Below are positions 1 through 7,622 of a DNA stretch of 33,086 nt, one piece after another. The position numbers and the translations under genes are program-made. The first letter of the stretch is position 1; every line of letters starts with the position of its first letter. The stretch spans positions 1 through 33,086 of the forward strand of contig AZYB01000009.1 of NCBI GenBank assembly GCA_000513055.1, read 5' to 3'. The notes beneath the pieces are model-generated. The model ran no database searches. It saw nothing but the letters and a program-made list of their open reading frames with translations, and was not told the origin of the DNA. The DNA comes from an alpha proteobacterium SCGC AAA288-N07 (GTDB lineage: Bacteria > Pseudomonadota > Alphaproteobacteria > Pelagibacterales > Pelagibacteraceae).

Positions 1-95
1 TACATCCAAAAGCAATACATCTTTGACATCTCCTTGCAGAACACCTGCTTGTATTGCGGCCCCCATAGCAACTACTTCATCAGGGTTAACACTCT
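1..95. repeat. Left arm of a perfect inverted duplication within dnaK
   Basis: Bases 1-95 are the exact reverse complement of 1132-1226, checked base by base at both ends. The match stops at 95/1132, and the arm may extend left beyond the window. Both arms encode the same DnaK segment, from [13 protein letters not shown] to about VLLLDV. Confidence 0.95.
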
Positions 96-1131
96 TATTC
101 GGTTCTTTACCAAAAAAGTTTTTAACTTCTTCTATTACTTTTGGCATTCTTGTCATTCCACCCACTAATACTACTTCGTTAATTTCTGCAGCGCTTAGTC
201 CAGCATCTTTTAAAGCCATTTTACAAGGAGGTAATGTTTTTTTTATTAAATTTTCAACAAGTGCTTCTAATTTTGCTCTCGTAAATTTCAAGTTAATATG
301 TTTTGGTCCAGTTTTGTCTGCAGTAATAAAAGGGAGATTAACTTCTGTCTGAGTTGCAGACGAAAGTTCTATTTTTGCTTTTTCTGCTGCTTCTTTTAAA
401 CGCTGTAGAGCTAATTTATCAGTCTTAAGATTAATTCCATTTTCTTTCTTAAATTCGCTTAGCAAATAATCTACGATAGTTCTGTCGAAATCTTCACCAC
501 CTAAAAAAGTATCTCCATTAGTTGATTTAACCTCAAATACACCGTCACCTATTTCTAAAATAGAAACATCAAATGTTCCTCCTCCTAAGTCATAAACGGC
601 AATTTTTTTACCACCTTTTTTATCTAAACCATATGCGAGAGATGCTGCTGTTGGTTCGTTAATTATTCTTAAAACTTCAAGGCCTGCAATTTTTCCTGCA
701 TCTTTCGTGGCTTGTCTTTGGGAGTCATTAAAATATGCGGGCACAGTTATTACAGCTTTTGTAACTTCTTGACCAAGATATTTTTCAGCTGTCTCTTTCA
801 TCTTTTGCAAAATAAAAGCAGATATTTGTGAAGGTGAATATTTTTCGCCTCTGGATTCTATCCAGGCATCATTATTATCAGCTTTAATAATTTTAAATGG
901 AGCTACTTGAATATCTTTTTTTACATTGGGGTCATCAAAATTTCTGCCCATTAACCTCTTAACTGCAAAAATAGTATTTTCTGGATTTGTAACAGCCTGT
1001 CTTTTTGCAGGTTGTCCAACTAACTTTTCTTTATTTTCACCAAATGCTACTATCGAAGGCGTTGTTCTAGTCCCTTCAGCATTTTCCAAAACTTTAGCCT
1101 GCGTTCCTTCCATAATAGCAACACAAGAATT
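1..1131 (-). CDS. dnaK: Molecular chaperone DnaK, N-terminal and middle part, in inverted orientation (partial)
   Basis: Read on the - strand, this is one open frame of 377 codons. It starts inside the N-terminal phosphate loop ([11 protein letters not shown], about residue 13) and runs off the window at about residue 389. It contains the Hsp70 ATPase signatures [11 protein letters not shown] and [10 protein letters not shown] and the later [10 protein letters not shown]. Hsp70 is a cytosolic ATP-driven chaperone working with DnaJ and GrpE. The first dozen codons are missing because the frame is cut at 1131/1132, where the sequence switches to a + strand copy of a later part of the same gene. 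Together with 1134-2003 all but about 12 residues of a normal DnaK can be rebuilt. Identity is certain. The orientation is suspicious and is more likely an amplification or assembly chimera than a real rearrangement. Confidence 0.93.
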
Positions 1132-1226
1132 AGAGTGTTAACCCTGATGAAGTAGTTGCTATGGGGGCCGCAATACAAGCAGGTGTTCTGCAAGGAGATG
1201 TCAAAGATGTATTGCTTTTGGATGTA
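1132..1226. repeat. Right arm of a perfect inverted duplication within dnaK
   Basis: This is the partner of 1-95. The junction with the inverted segment at 1131/1132 has no obvious microhomology: the left side follows the normal dnaK start region up to 1131 and the right side follows the normal middle region from 1132. The in-frame codon at 1131-1133 on the + strand is TAG. Confidence 0.95.
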
Positions 1227-2003
1227 ACCCCACTTTCTCTTGGTATAGAAACTTTAGGCGGAGTTTCAACAAAATTAATAGATAAAAACACAACAATTCC
1301 AACAAAAAAAAGTCAGGTATTTTCTACTGCTGAAGATAATCAGCCAGCAGTATCAATTAGAGTCATGCAGGGTGAAAGAGAAATGGCAGCAGATAACAAA
1401 TTATTAGGAAATTTCGAATTAGTAGGGATTCCCAATGCTCCAAGAGGCATACCTCAAATAGAGGTTACTTTTGATATTGATGCTAATGGAATTGTTAGTG
1501 TATCTGCCAAAGATAAAGGCACAGGAAAAGAACAAAAAATTCAAATTCAAGCTTCAGGTGGATTAAGTGAAGAAGATATAAATAAAATGGTTAAAGAAGC
1601 TGAGGCAAATAAAGAAGCAGATAAGAAAAAAAGAGAAGCTGTGGATGCAAGAAATCAAGCAGATACAATGTTACATACAACAGAAAAAAGTTTAAAGGAA
1701 CATGGAAGTAAAATCTCAGATGCAGAAAAAAAGGCAATTGAAACAGCATCTGCAAATCTAAGAAATGCTTTGAAAGGAACTGATTCAGAAGAAATTAAAA
1801 AAAAAACCCAAGAATTAGTTCAAGCTTCAATGAAATTGGGTGAAGCAGTATATAAAAACCAACAAAGTGCTAGTTCTCAAAATACAAAAGACAAAGGCAA
1901 AGACAAAAAAACTCAAAATGAAAATAAAAATGACAATGTTGTTGATGCAGATTTTGAAGAGGTAAAAGAAGATAAGACAAAAGATAAAGAAAAAAGCGCC
2001 TAA
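1134..2003 (+). CDS. dnaK: Molecular chaperone DnaK, C-terminal part (partial)
   Basis: The frame is open from 1134 ([11 protein letters not shown]) to the TAA at 2001-2003. It encodes the end of the ATPase domain, the interdomain linker ([16 protein letters not shown]), the peptide-binding beta domain, the helical lid and a Lys/Asp/Glu-rich tail ending in [13 protein letters not shown]. The first internal ATG, at 1161, is not a real start; the frame is simply cut off at 1132. The C-terminal VDADFEEV segment is the usual GrpE/DnaJ-linked tail of bacterial DnaK. It lies 30 bases upstream of dnaJ in the classic dnaK-dnaJ order. This orientation agrees with all downstream genes, so it is probably the true one, with the inverted 1-1131 segment as the intruder. 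Confidence 0.95.
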   Translation, partial: SVNPDEVVAMGAAIQAGVLQGDVKDVLLLDVTPLSLGIETLGGVSTKLIDKNTTIPTKKSQVFSTAEDNQPAVSIRVMQGEREMAADNKLLGNFELVGIPNAPRGIPQIEVTFDIDANGIVSVSAKDKGTGKEQKIQIQASGGLSEEDINKMVKEAEANKEADKKKREAVDARNQADTMLHTTEKSLKEHGSKISDAEKKAIETASANLRNALKGTDSEEIKKKTQELVQASMKLGEAVYKNQQSASSQNTKDKGKDKKTQNENKNDNVVDADFEEVKEDKTKDKEKSA

Positions 2004-2033
2004 GACCAACAAACAATTGTTTAGTAAGTTTAT

Positions 2034-3176
2034 ATGGCAAAAAGAGATTACTACGAGGTCTTGGGAATTAATAACTCAACATCACAAGAAGAAATAAAAA
2101 AAGCTTATAGAAAATTAGCTTTAAAATATCACCCCGACAAAAATAAAGGTGACAAAGCTTCAGAAGAAAAATTTAAAGAAGCAAGCGAAGCTTATCATGT
2201 ATTATCAGACAAGAAACGACGACAAAGCTATGATCAATTTGGTCATGCAGCCTTTGAAGGAGCAGGTGGAAGAGGTGGTTTTGCAAATTTTGATTTTACT
2301 AACACATTTTCTGACATTTTTGGATCAGATATTTTTGATGATTTTTTTGATGGCTTTGGTGGAGGTAGAAGGGGCAAGAGACAAAGACAATACGAAAATA
2401 GAGGCGCGGACTTGAGATACGATTTAACGATATCATTAGAGGAAGCTTTTTCAGGAAAAAAACAAGAAATTAGATATTCGTCATCTGAAAAATGCGATAG
2501 ATGTAATGCCCAAGGTTCTGAGCCAGGCTCTAGTCCTAGCGAGTGTTCTATGTGTGCTGGACATGGTAAAGTTAGATCTAATCAAGGTTTTTTTACAGTT
2601 GAACAAACTTGTTCACAATGTGGAGGTACAGGTGAAGAAATTTCTAATCCATGTAAAAGTTGTAAGGGAGTAGGAAAAAAACAATCTAATAAAAAATTAT
2701 CGGTTACCATTCCTAAGGGAGTAGATGATGGAACAAGAATTAGATTGTCTAACAAAGGTGAGGTGGGAGTAAAAGGAAGTTCCTATGGAGATTTATATAT
2801 TTTTATAAATATTAATTCCCATGATATTTTTAAAAGATCAGAGGAAAATCTCTTCTTTGAGTTTCCAATATCCATAGCTGATGCAGCACTTGGAACGGTT
2901 GTAGAAGTTCCAACAATTGGTGGGGGAAAGGCAAAAGTTAAAATCCCTACAGGAACTCAAACTGGCAAACAATTTAGATTAAAAGATAAGGGAATGCCAA
3001 TAATGAGAAGTAAAGAATATGGAGATTTGTATATTAGAATAATCACAGAAGTCCCAATTTCTTTAAATAAAGAACAAAAAGAACTTCTTGAAAAATTTAG
3101 AACTCTTGAAAATAACAAAACAACTCCTAATATTAGAAATTTCTTTGAAAAAGCTAAAAATTTTTGGAAAAGTTAA
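2034..3176 (+). CDS. dnaJ: Co-chaperone DnaJ (Hsp40)
   Basis: A full-length type I DnaJ of 380 residues that stimulates DnaK ATPase and delivers unfolded clients. The J domain (about 1-70) has the invariant HPD (KYHPDKNKG). A Gly/Phe-rich linker follows ([15 protein letters not shown]). The zinc-binding region at about 145-210 has four CxxCxGxG-type repeats: [24 protein letters not shown] and CKSCKGVG. Two C-terminal beta domains complete it. The start at 2034 begins [11 protein letters not shown], the standard N terminus. The 30-base gap after dnaK holds no strong ribosome-binding site but has a 12-base palindrome (2011-2022). dapB starts on the base after the stop codon, so the genes are very likely co-transcribed. 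Confidence 0.97.
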   Translation: MAKRDYYEVLGINNSTSQEEIKKAYRKLALKYHPDKNKGDKASEEKFKEASEAYHVLSDKKRRQSYDQFGHAAFEGAGGRGGFANFDFTNTFSDIFGSDIFDDFFDGFGGGRRGKRQRQYENRGADLRYDLTISLEEAFSGKKQEIRYSSSEKCDRCNAQGSEPGSSPSECSMCAGHGKVRSNQGFFTVEQTCSQCGGTGEEISNPCKSCKGVGKKQSNKKLSVTIPKGVDDGTRIRLSNKGEVGVKGSSYGDLYIFININSHDIFKRSEENLFFEFPISIADAALGTVVEVPTIGGGKAKVKIPTGTQTGKQFRLKDKGMPIMRSKEYGDLYIRIITEVPISLNKEQKELLEKFRTLENNKTTPNIRNFFEKAKNFWKS

Positions 3177-3953
3177 ATGAATAAAATTAAACTAACTATT
3201 ACTGGATGTCTTGGAAGAATGGGGCAACAGCTGGTTAAATCAGTCAAAAATTCAAAAAAATTTAAATTAGTTTCACTTACAGAAAATAGAACAAATAATA
3301 AAAAAATATCTGGTTTAATACTTCAATTAAATTCAGTATCTGCATTTAAAAATGCAAATGTAATTATAGATTTTACAATTCCAAAATGCACTTTGGAAGT
3401 TTTAAAAATTGCTTCAAAACTAAAAAAAAGGGTAGTGATTGGAACAACTGGATTTTCTAAAAAGGAGGAAAATTTAATTAAAAAATATTCAAAAAAAATC
3501 CCAATACTTAAAGCTGGCAATATGAGTTTGGGAATAAACTTATTAATATATTTAACTGAAATAGCCTCTAAATCCCTTGGAGATAATTTTTTAAGCAAGG
3601 TTTTTGAAGTACATCATAAACATAAGAAAGATCATCCATCTGGAACAGCTTTGATGCTTGGAAAAGGTATCGCTGTAGGAAAAAAGAAAGATTTTTATAA
3701 ATTAGCAGGAAAAAAATATTTTAACAAAAATACTTTTCCTTACAGCAAAAAAATTAATTTCAATTCAATAAGAAAAGGTGAAATTGTAGGAAATCATAAA
3801 GTTTTCTTCTCAAGCGGAAAAGAAACCATCACCTTAGACCATGAAGCGTTTGATAGAGCCCTTTATTCAGAAGGTGCTTTTACCGCAGCTCAATGGTTAA
3901 TGAATAAAAAACCTGGTCTTTATTCGATGAGAAACGTTTTAAATTTCAAATAA
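3177..3953 (+). CDS. dapB: 4-hydroxy-tetrahydrodipicolinate reductase DapB
   Basis: Catalyses the NAD(P)H-dependent reduction step of the diaminopimelate/lysine pathway in the cytosol, supplying lysine and peptidoglycan precursor. The 258-residue length is normal. The N-terminal Rossmann loop reads TGCLGRMGQQL, IDFTIP precedes the central nucleotide-binding residues, IGTTGF follows, and the catalytic segment is EVHHKHKKDHPSGTA, matching the family pattern with the HH pair and the K-x-D/H-x-PSGTA loop. The ATG directly follows the dnaJ TAA, indicating translational coupling. The dnaJ-dapB pairing is inferred to be an operon of convenience in a compact genome; no functional link is implied. Confidence 0.95.
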   Translation: MNKIKLTITGCLGRMGQQLVKSVKNSKKFKLVSLTENRTNNKKISGLILQLNSVSAFKNANVIIDFTIPKCTLEVLKIASKLKKRVVIGTTGFSKKEENLIKKYSKKIPILKAGNMSLGINLLIYLTEIASKSLGDNFLSKVFEVHHKHKKDHPSGTALMLGKGIAVGKKKDFYKLAGKKYFNKNTFPYSKKINFNSIRKGEIVGNHKVFFSSGKETITLDHEAFDRALYSEGAFTAAQWLMNKKPGLYSMRNVLNFK

Positions 3954-3973
3954 ATGAAAGAAGAAAAAAAGTA

Positions 3974-4132
3974 ATGACATATATAAGAAAAGAAAATGGT
4001 ACTTGTAAATGTGGTAGATCTCCAACTGGAGATTGTGTTGGTTGGCATACACTAACTGAAGAACAATACCAGACAAAAACGAAAGAAGATAAAGAAAAAA
4101 TAATAAAAGAAGCAGAAGAGAAAAAAGAATAA
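3974..4132 (+). CDS. 52-residue protein with a CDGSH-like Cys/His motif
   Basis: A short frame that exactly fills the space between dapB and nth; its TAA is followed at once by the nth ATG. It begins MTYIRKENGTCKCGRSPTGD and continues with CVGWH, then a charged helical tail rich in Lys and Glu. The pattern C-x-C-x7-C-x3-H resembles the CDGSH [2Fe-2S] motif (C-x-C-x8-C-x3-H, with Ser after the second Cys and Gly before the His), but the loop is one residue shorter and the Pro and Asp are absent. A small Fe-S or zinc protein is a reasonable inference; no function is known to me. Its position next to nth, itself an Fe-S enzyme, may be chance. An ATG at 3954 is in another frame and stops after six codons. 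Confidence 0.72.
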   Translation: MTYIRKENGTCKCGRSPTGDCVGWHTLTEEQYQTKTKEDKEKIIKEAEEKKE

Positions 4133-4768
4133 ATGAAATCAGGAGAAATAAATTCTCTATTTAAAAATCTAAGTAAAATAATAAAAAATCCTAGAAGTGA
4201 TCTTAAATATAGAAATAAATTTACTCTTTTAGTTTCGGTTGTTCTTTCTGCTCAATGTACTGATATCAATGTAAATAATGTTACTAAAAATATATATCCA
4301 AAATATAATAAGCCTGAACATTTTATTAAATTAGGAAGAAAAAAGATTGAAAAATTAATTAAAAGCATAGGTCTTTTTAGAAATAAAGCTAAAAGTGTAT
4401 ATTTATTATCAAACCAATTAATTGAAAATCATAACGGAAAAGTTCCAAAAAATTTTGAAGATTTGTATGCTCTACCAGGAGTTGGAAAAAAAACTGCAAG
4501 TGTTGTCTTAAATGAAGGTTTTGGATTGCCTACTATTGCAGTTGATACACATGTATTCAGGGTGAGTAATAGAACGGGTTTAGCCTGTGGAAAAAATCCT
4601 GACGAAGTTCAAGAAAATTTATACAAAGTAGTTCCTAAAAAATACTTAAAAAAAGCTGGTCATACCCTATTGCTTCATGGAAGATATACTTGCAAAGCAA
4701 GAGCACCTTCATGTAAGACATGCATAATAATCAAATATTGTAAATATAATAACAAGGAACTTGTATGA
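4133..4768 (+). CDS. nth: Endonuclease III (DNA glycosylase/AP lyase)
   Basis: A base-excision repair enzyme that removes oxidised pyrimidines and nicks abasic sites. The 211 residues are a normal length. The helix-hairpin-helix is LPGVGKKTASVVLNEGFG, with the catalytic Lys, followed by the catalytic Asp in AVDTHVFRVSNR. The C-terminal [4Fe-4S] cluster ligands are spaced C-x6-C-x2-C-x5-C (CKARAPSCKTCIIIKYC). Its ATG follows the stop of the small Cys/His protein directly, and its TGA overlaps the ATG of the downstream kinase by four bases, so all sit in the same + strand operon. Confidence 0.96.
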   Translation: MKSGEINSLFKNLSKIIKNPRSDLKYRNKFTLLVSVVLSAQCTDINVNNVTKNIYPKYNKPEHFIKLGRKKIEKLIKSIGLFRNKAKSVYLLSNQLIENHNGKVPKNFEDLYALPGVGKKTASVVLNEGFGLPTIAVDTHVFRVSNRTGLACGKNPDEVQENLYKVVPKKYLKKAGHTLLLHGRYTCKARAPSCKTCIIIKYCKYNNKELV

Positions 4769-5694
4769 AGGTACTAGGAATTGGAAATGCTATAGTTGAT
4801 GTAATTTGTAAAGTAGAAGAAAACTTTTTATCTAATAATAATCTCACCAAAAGCACCATGAAACTTGTTGATGAAATTGAATTTAAAAAACTATTATCAA
4901 ATTTAAAAATTGAAGAAACAATAGCAGGAGGTTCTGTTGCAAATTCCATAGTGGGATTATCACAATTAGGAAATCCAGTTTCTTTCATTGGAAAAGTAAA
5001 TAATGATGAATTGGGTAATAAATATGAAAAAAGTTTAATAAATGAAAAAGTAAAATATTGTTATCAAAAAAAAGAAGAAACAATACCAACGGGAACTTGT
5101 TTAGTTTTAATTACTCCTGATTCTGAAAGAACTATGTGTACTTTTTTAGGTATAGCTGGAAAAATTAGTGATAAAGATATTGATAAAAATGCAGTTAAAA
5201 ATAGTGAATTAATTTTTTTAGAAGGCTATTTGTGGGATGAAGGTGAACCTAAAACTGCTTTTAATAAAGCTATAAATATCTCTAATAAAACAGCAATGTC
5301 ACTATCAGATAAGTTTTGTGTTGATCGTCATAAAAAAAGTTTTTTGGATTTAGTAGATAATAAATTAGATATTACTTTTGCTAACGAACAAGAAATTTTA
5401 TCTTTGATTGATGCCAAAAATTTTGATGAAGTAATTTCATTTGGTAAACAACTTGGAAAACTTATTGTTATTACTCGTGGTGAAAGAGGAAGTATTGCAA
5501 TACAAAAAAATGAAGTGGTTGAATACGATAGTAAAAAAAATTTAAAAATTGTTGATTTATCTGGAGCGGGTGACCTTTTTGCGGCAGGTTTTTTACACGG
5601 CTATGTTAATAAATTATCAATAAAGGAAAGTCTTGAAAAGGGAACTGAAATGTCTTCAAAAATTATTCAAAAAATTGGATCTAGACTAAACTAA
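4765..5694 (+). CDS. PfkB-family sugar/nucleoside kinase, adenosine kinase-like
   Basis: A 309-residue ribokinase-fold kinase. Both PfkB signatures are seen: the substrate-side GGSVANSIVGLSQLG near residue 55 and the catalytic DLSGAGDLFAAGF near residue 270, whose Asp is the general base and whose GAGD forms the anion hole. The IETIAGGSVAN segment and overall layout match proteins usually annotated as adenosine kinase in alphaproteobacteria, but PfkB substrates cannot be settled by eye. The start overlaps the nth stop (ATGA). The stop codon lies two bases from the stop of the convergent ArfA-like gene, with no hairpin terminator between them. Confidence 0.88.
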   Translation: MKVLGIGNAIVDVICKVEENFLSNNNLTKSTMKLVDEIEFKKLLSNLKIEETIAGGSVANSIVGLSQLGNPVSFIGKVNNDELGNKYEKSLINEKVKYCYQKKEETIPTGTCLVLITPDSERTMCTFLGIAGKISDKDIDKNAVKNSELIFLEGYLWDEGEPKTAFNKAINISNKTAMSLSDKFCVDRHKKSFLDLVDNKLDITFANEQEILSLIDAKNFDEVISFGKQLGKLIVITRGERGSIAIQKNEVVEYDSKKNLKIVDLSGAGDLFAAGFLHGYVNKLSIKESLEKGTEMSSKIIQKIGSRLN

Positions 5695-5696
5695 CA

Positions 5697-5804
5697 TTAT
5701 TTTTTTTTTCTTATAAAACTTCCTTTACCTTTTTTAGACTTTACTATTCTTTTTTTATATTTTGAAGAATAAAGGTCTTTTGCTATAGGATTTCTTCGAC
5801 TCAT
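5697..5804 (-). CDS. arfA: ArfA-like alternative ribosome-rescue factor (35 residues)
   Basis: A short - strand frame starting MSRRNPIAKDLYSSKYKKR and ending in a run of lysines. The core KSKKGKGSFIRKK closely matches the conserved ArfA segment of E. coli (NKKGKGSYMRK), preceded by the same Leu-x3-Phe/Tyr-(R/K)-x-R-V-like stretch. ArfA frees ribosomes stalled on messages lacking a stop codon by placing a basic tail in the mRNA channel and recruiting RF2. The protein ends right after the basic core and lacks the long hydrophobic C terminus of the E. coli form. Its ATG directly follows the stop of the upstream regulator gene, suggesting coupling. The function is inferred from the motif; a small ribosomal-type basic protein is the alternative. 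Confidence 0.72.
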   Translation of the reverse strand: MSRRNPIAKDLYSSKYKKRIVKSKKGKGSFIRKKK

Positions 5805-6461
5805 TTAAATATAATAGCCTTCTTTATTATTTTTAATAAAATTATTATCATTAAAAGAATTTAAAAATTTTTTTCTTAATCGATGTACATGAGTTTCGAT
5901 CGTATGGGTCTCCATCCTTTCTGAATAACCCCAAACTGATTCGAGTATATATTTTATTGTTTGCGGTTTTTTAGAATTTTTAAGAAAAAGTAAAAAATCT
6001 TTTTCACGTTCTGTTAATTTTAATTTTTTTTGTCCAATAATAATCTCTCTAGTATTTAAATTAATTGTATAATTCAAAAGTTGAACTTTTGAATTAATTG
6101 CAAATTTAGATTTAATATATGTTAAATTTATTTTTTCTATAAAATTTTTTAAATTAAGAGGAAAGTAAATTAATTCATATCTCAACATTTTTTTTTTAAT
6201 ATTTATTTTTTTTTTACTAGTTAAATAAAAAATAGGATTGTAAATTTTAAATTTTGAATTTTTGATTGTTTCAAAATTAGAAAAATCAATAATTACGATA
6301 TTGTTTATGATGTTATCTTTAATATTTTTAAAAAAAAAATCTAAATTTTCAAAAAATAAAACATTCATTTTTGTAATATCTTCTTGCTCTTTGAGCACAT
6401 CCGCTAATACTCTTTGTCCTACAATATTCAATGTGATATTTTTCATTTTAAAACTATACAC
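5805..6461 (-). CDS. OmpR-type winged-helix regulator with a degenerate receiver domain
   Basis: The 218 residues divide in two. The C-terminal 95 or so form an OmpR/PhoB-type DNA-binding domain: LTEREKDFLLFLKN, then a recognition-helix region METHTIETHVHRLRKKF and the wing ending EGYYI. The N-terminal 110 or so resemble a response-regulator receiver in length, but the usual acidic pair near the N terminus is absent. A single Asp in NIVIIDFSN may sit at the phosphorylation position, and the late Lys is not evident (YFPLNL). It is therefore probably phosphorylation-independent, and no kinase gene is nearby. The start may be Met6 (MKNITLNIVG, at 6446). It faces the transpeptidase gene head to head with one base between the ATGs, and runs directly into the arfA-like gene. 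Target genes are unknown. Confidence 0.82.
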   Translation of the reverse strand: MYSFKMKNITLNIVGQRVLADVLKEQEDITKMNVLFFENLDFFFKNIKDNIINNIVIIDFSNFETIKNSKFKIYNPIFYLTSKKKINIKKKMLRYELIYFPLNLKNFIEKINLTYIKSKFAINSKVQLLNYTINLNTREIIIGQKKLKLTEREKDFLLFLKNSKKPQTIKYILESVWGYSERMETHTIETHVHRLRKKFLNSFNDNNFIKNNKEGYYI

Positions 6462-6462
6462 T

Positions 6463-6954
6463 ATGTTAATTAAAATAAAAAAAAATGGAGTTCTGATTTA
6501 TAAAAAATTCAGATTTAGATGCGTTTTGGGTAAGTTAGGAATAAAAAAAAATAAAAAGGAAGGCGATAAATCCACTCCACAAGGAATTTTCTCTTTGGGA
6601 AAGCTTTATTATCGATCTGATCGAATTAAAAAAATAGATACCCATTTAAAATGCAAAACGATAAAAAAAAATATGGGCTGGTGTAATAATCCAATAGATA
6701 ACAAATATAATAAAGAATTTGATTTAAAAACTAAAAAAAAGGGTGAAAAGCTATTTAGAAAAGACCACAAATATGATGTTTTGATTCCGATTAATTATAA
6801 TACAAATCCAGCAATCCCCCATAAAGGTAGTGCAATTTTTTTACACTTAACTCAAAACTACAAATCAACAGTTGGCTGTATAGCCATTAATATTAAAAAT
6901 TTCTTAACTTTAGTAAAATATATAAAATCTTCTGATAAAATAAAAATTGGTTAG
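6463..6954 (+). CDS. L,D-transpeptidase (YkuD domain)
   Basis: A 163-residue YkuD-family protein that cross-links or trims peptidoglycan stem peptides, or attaches other groups to them. The catalytic region reads HKGSAIFLHLTQN followed by STVGCIAI, matching the family pattern H-x(14-17)-S/T-x-G-C with the nucleophilic Cys. The early segment KEGDKSTPQGIFSLG matches the usual D-x-R/K-T-P-x-G-x-F strand. I chose the ATG at 6463; the frame is open further upstream but that part is antisense to the regulator gene. No signal peptide is visible, which is common in this subgroup. Its stop overlaps the convergent YggS gene by three bases. Confidence 0.88.
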   Translation: MLIKIKKNGVLIYKKFRFRCVLGKLGIKKNKKEGDKSTPQGIFSLGKLYYRSDRIKKIDTHLKCKTIKKNMGWCNNPIDNKYNKEFDLKTKKKGEKLFRKDHKYDVLIPINYNTNPAIPHKGSAIFLHLTQNYKSTVGCIAINIKNFLTLVKYIKSSDKIKIG

Positions 6955-7622
6955 CTAGTATTTCTTTCACCCAAAATCTTTGATCCAATTCTTAAAAACG
7001 TTGATCCACATTTTGCTGCAATTAAATAATCATTTGACATACCCATGCTTAAATGGTCGAGACCTACTTTATTCTTAAGTTGGTTTAAATAAAAAAAATG
7101 TTTTTCAGAATTTTCCTTTATTGGTGGTAAACACATTAATCCAATAATATTTAAAGAAAGATTTTTACTACAATGATTTATAAATTGATTTACATTTTTT
7201 GGAATAATACCATTTTTTTGATATTCTTCACCAAGATTAACCTGAACAAAAGTTTTAATTTTTTTATTTAATTCTTTTTCAAATTTAATAATTTTTTCTA
7301 CTAATTTATAATTATCAACCGAATGAATATAATCAAAAATTTTTAAAGCTGTTTTGACTTTATTTGTTTGTAACTTGCCAACCATGTGTAATTTAATATT
7401 AGGGTATTTTTTTTTAACCTCTTTCCATTTTAATTCTGCTTCTTGGACTTTATTTTCACCAAAATGAACATGGCCAATTTCAATCAGTGGCAATATTTTA
7501 TCCATGGAAAAAGTTTTGCAAACGATAACTATATTAAGATCTTTATTTATTGAATTATTTTTTTTAAAAAGTTCTTTGATTTCAGATTGAATCGATATTA
7601 ATCTTTCAACAACATTATGCAT
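6951..7622 (-). CDS. yggS: YggS/PROSC-family pyridoxal-5'-phosphate homeostasis protein
   Basis: A 223-residue PLP-binding protein with the alanine-racemase-like N-terminal barrel fold but no known catalysis; the family controls cellular PLP and amino-acid balance. The PLP lysine is in NIVIVCKTFSMDK (usually V-S-K-x), followed by FGENKVQEAELKW, HMVGKLQTNK and the SVDN segment, and near the C terminus LSMGMSNDYLIAAKCGST, a diagnostic stretch binding the phosphate. It ends LRIGSKILGER, also family-typical. The start codon shares the palindrome ATGCAT (7617-7622) with the opposing gene. Confidence 0.94.
   Translation of the reverse strand: MHNVVERLISIQSEIKELFKKNNSINKDLNIVIVCKTFSMDKILPLIEIGHVHFGENKVQEAELKWKEVKKKYPNIKLHMVGKLQTNKVKTALKIFDYIHSVDNYKLVEKIIKFEKELNKKIKTFVQVNLGEEYQKNGIIPKNVNQFINHCSKNLSLNIIGLMCLPPIKENSEKHFFYLNQLKNKVGLDHLSMGMSNDYLIAAKCGSTFLRIGSKILGERNTS

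Noticed and set aside
23-352. A + strand open frame of 109 codons opposite dnaK
   Set aside because: It is antisense to the clear DnaK reading frame on the - strand and has no recognisable domain.
2011-2022. The palindrome AAACAATTGTTT between dnaK and dnaJ as a heat-shock operator
   Set aside because: It lacks the long CIRCE arms and known spacing; a 12-base AT palindrome is expected by chance here.
6262-6462. An N-terminal extension of the L,D-transpeptidase from an ATG at 6262
   Set aside because: This part is antisense to the regulator gene, shows no signal peptide and is not needed for a complete YkuD domain; the ATG at 6463 fits better.
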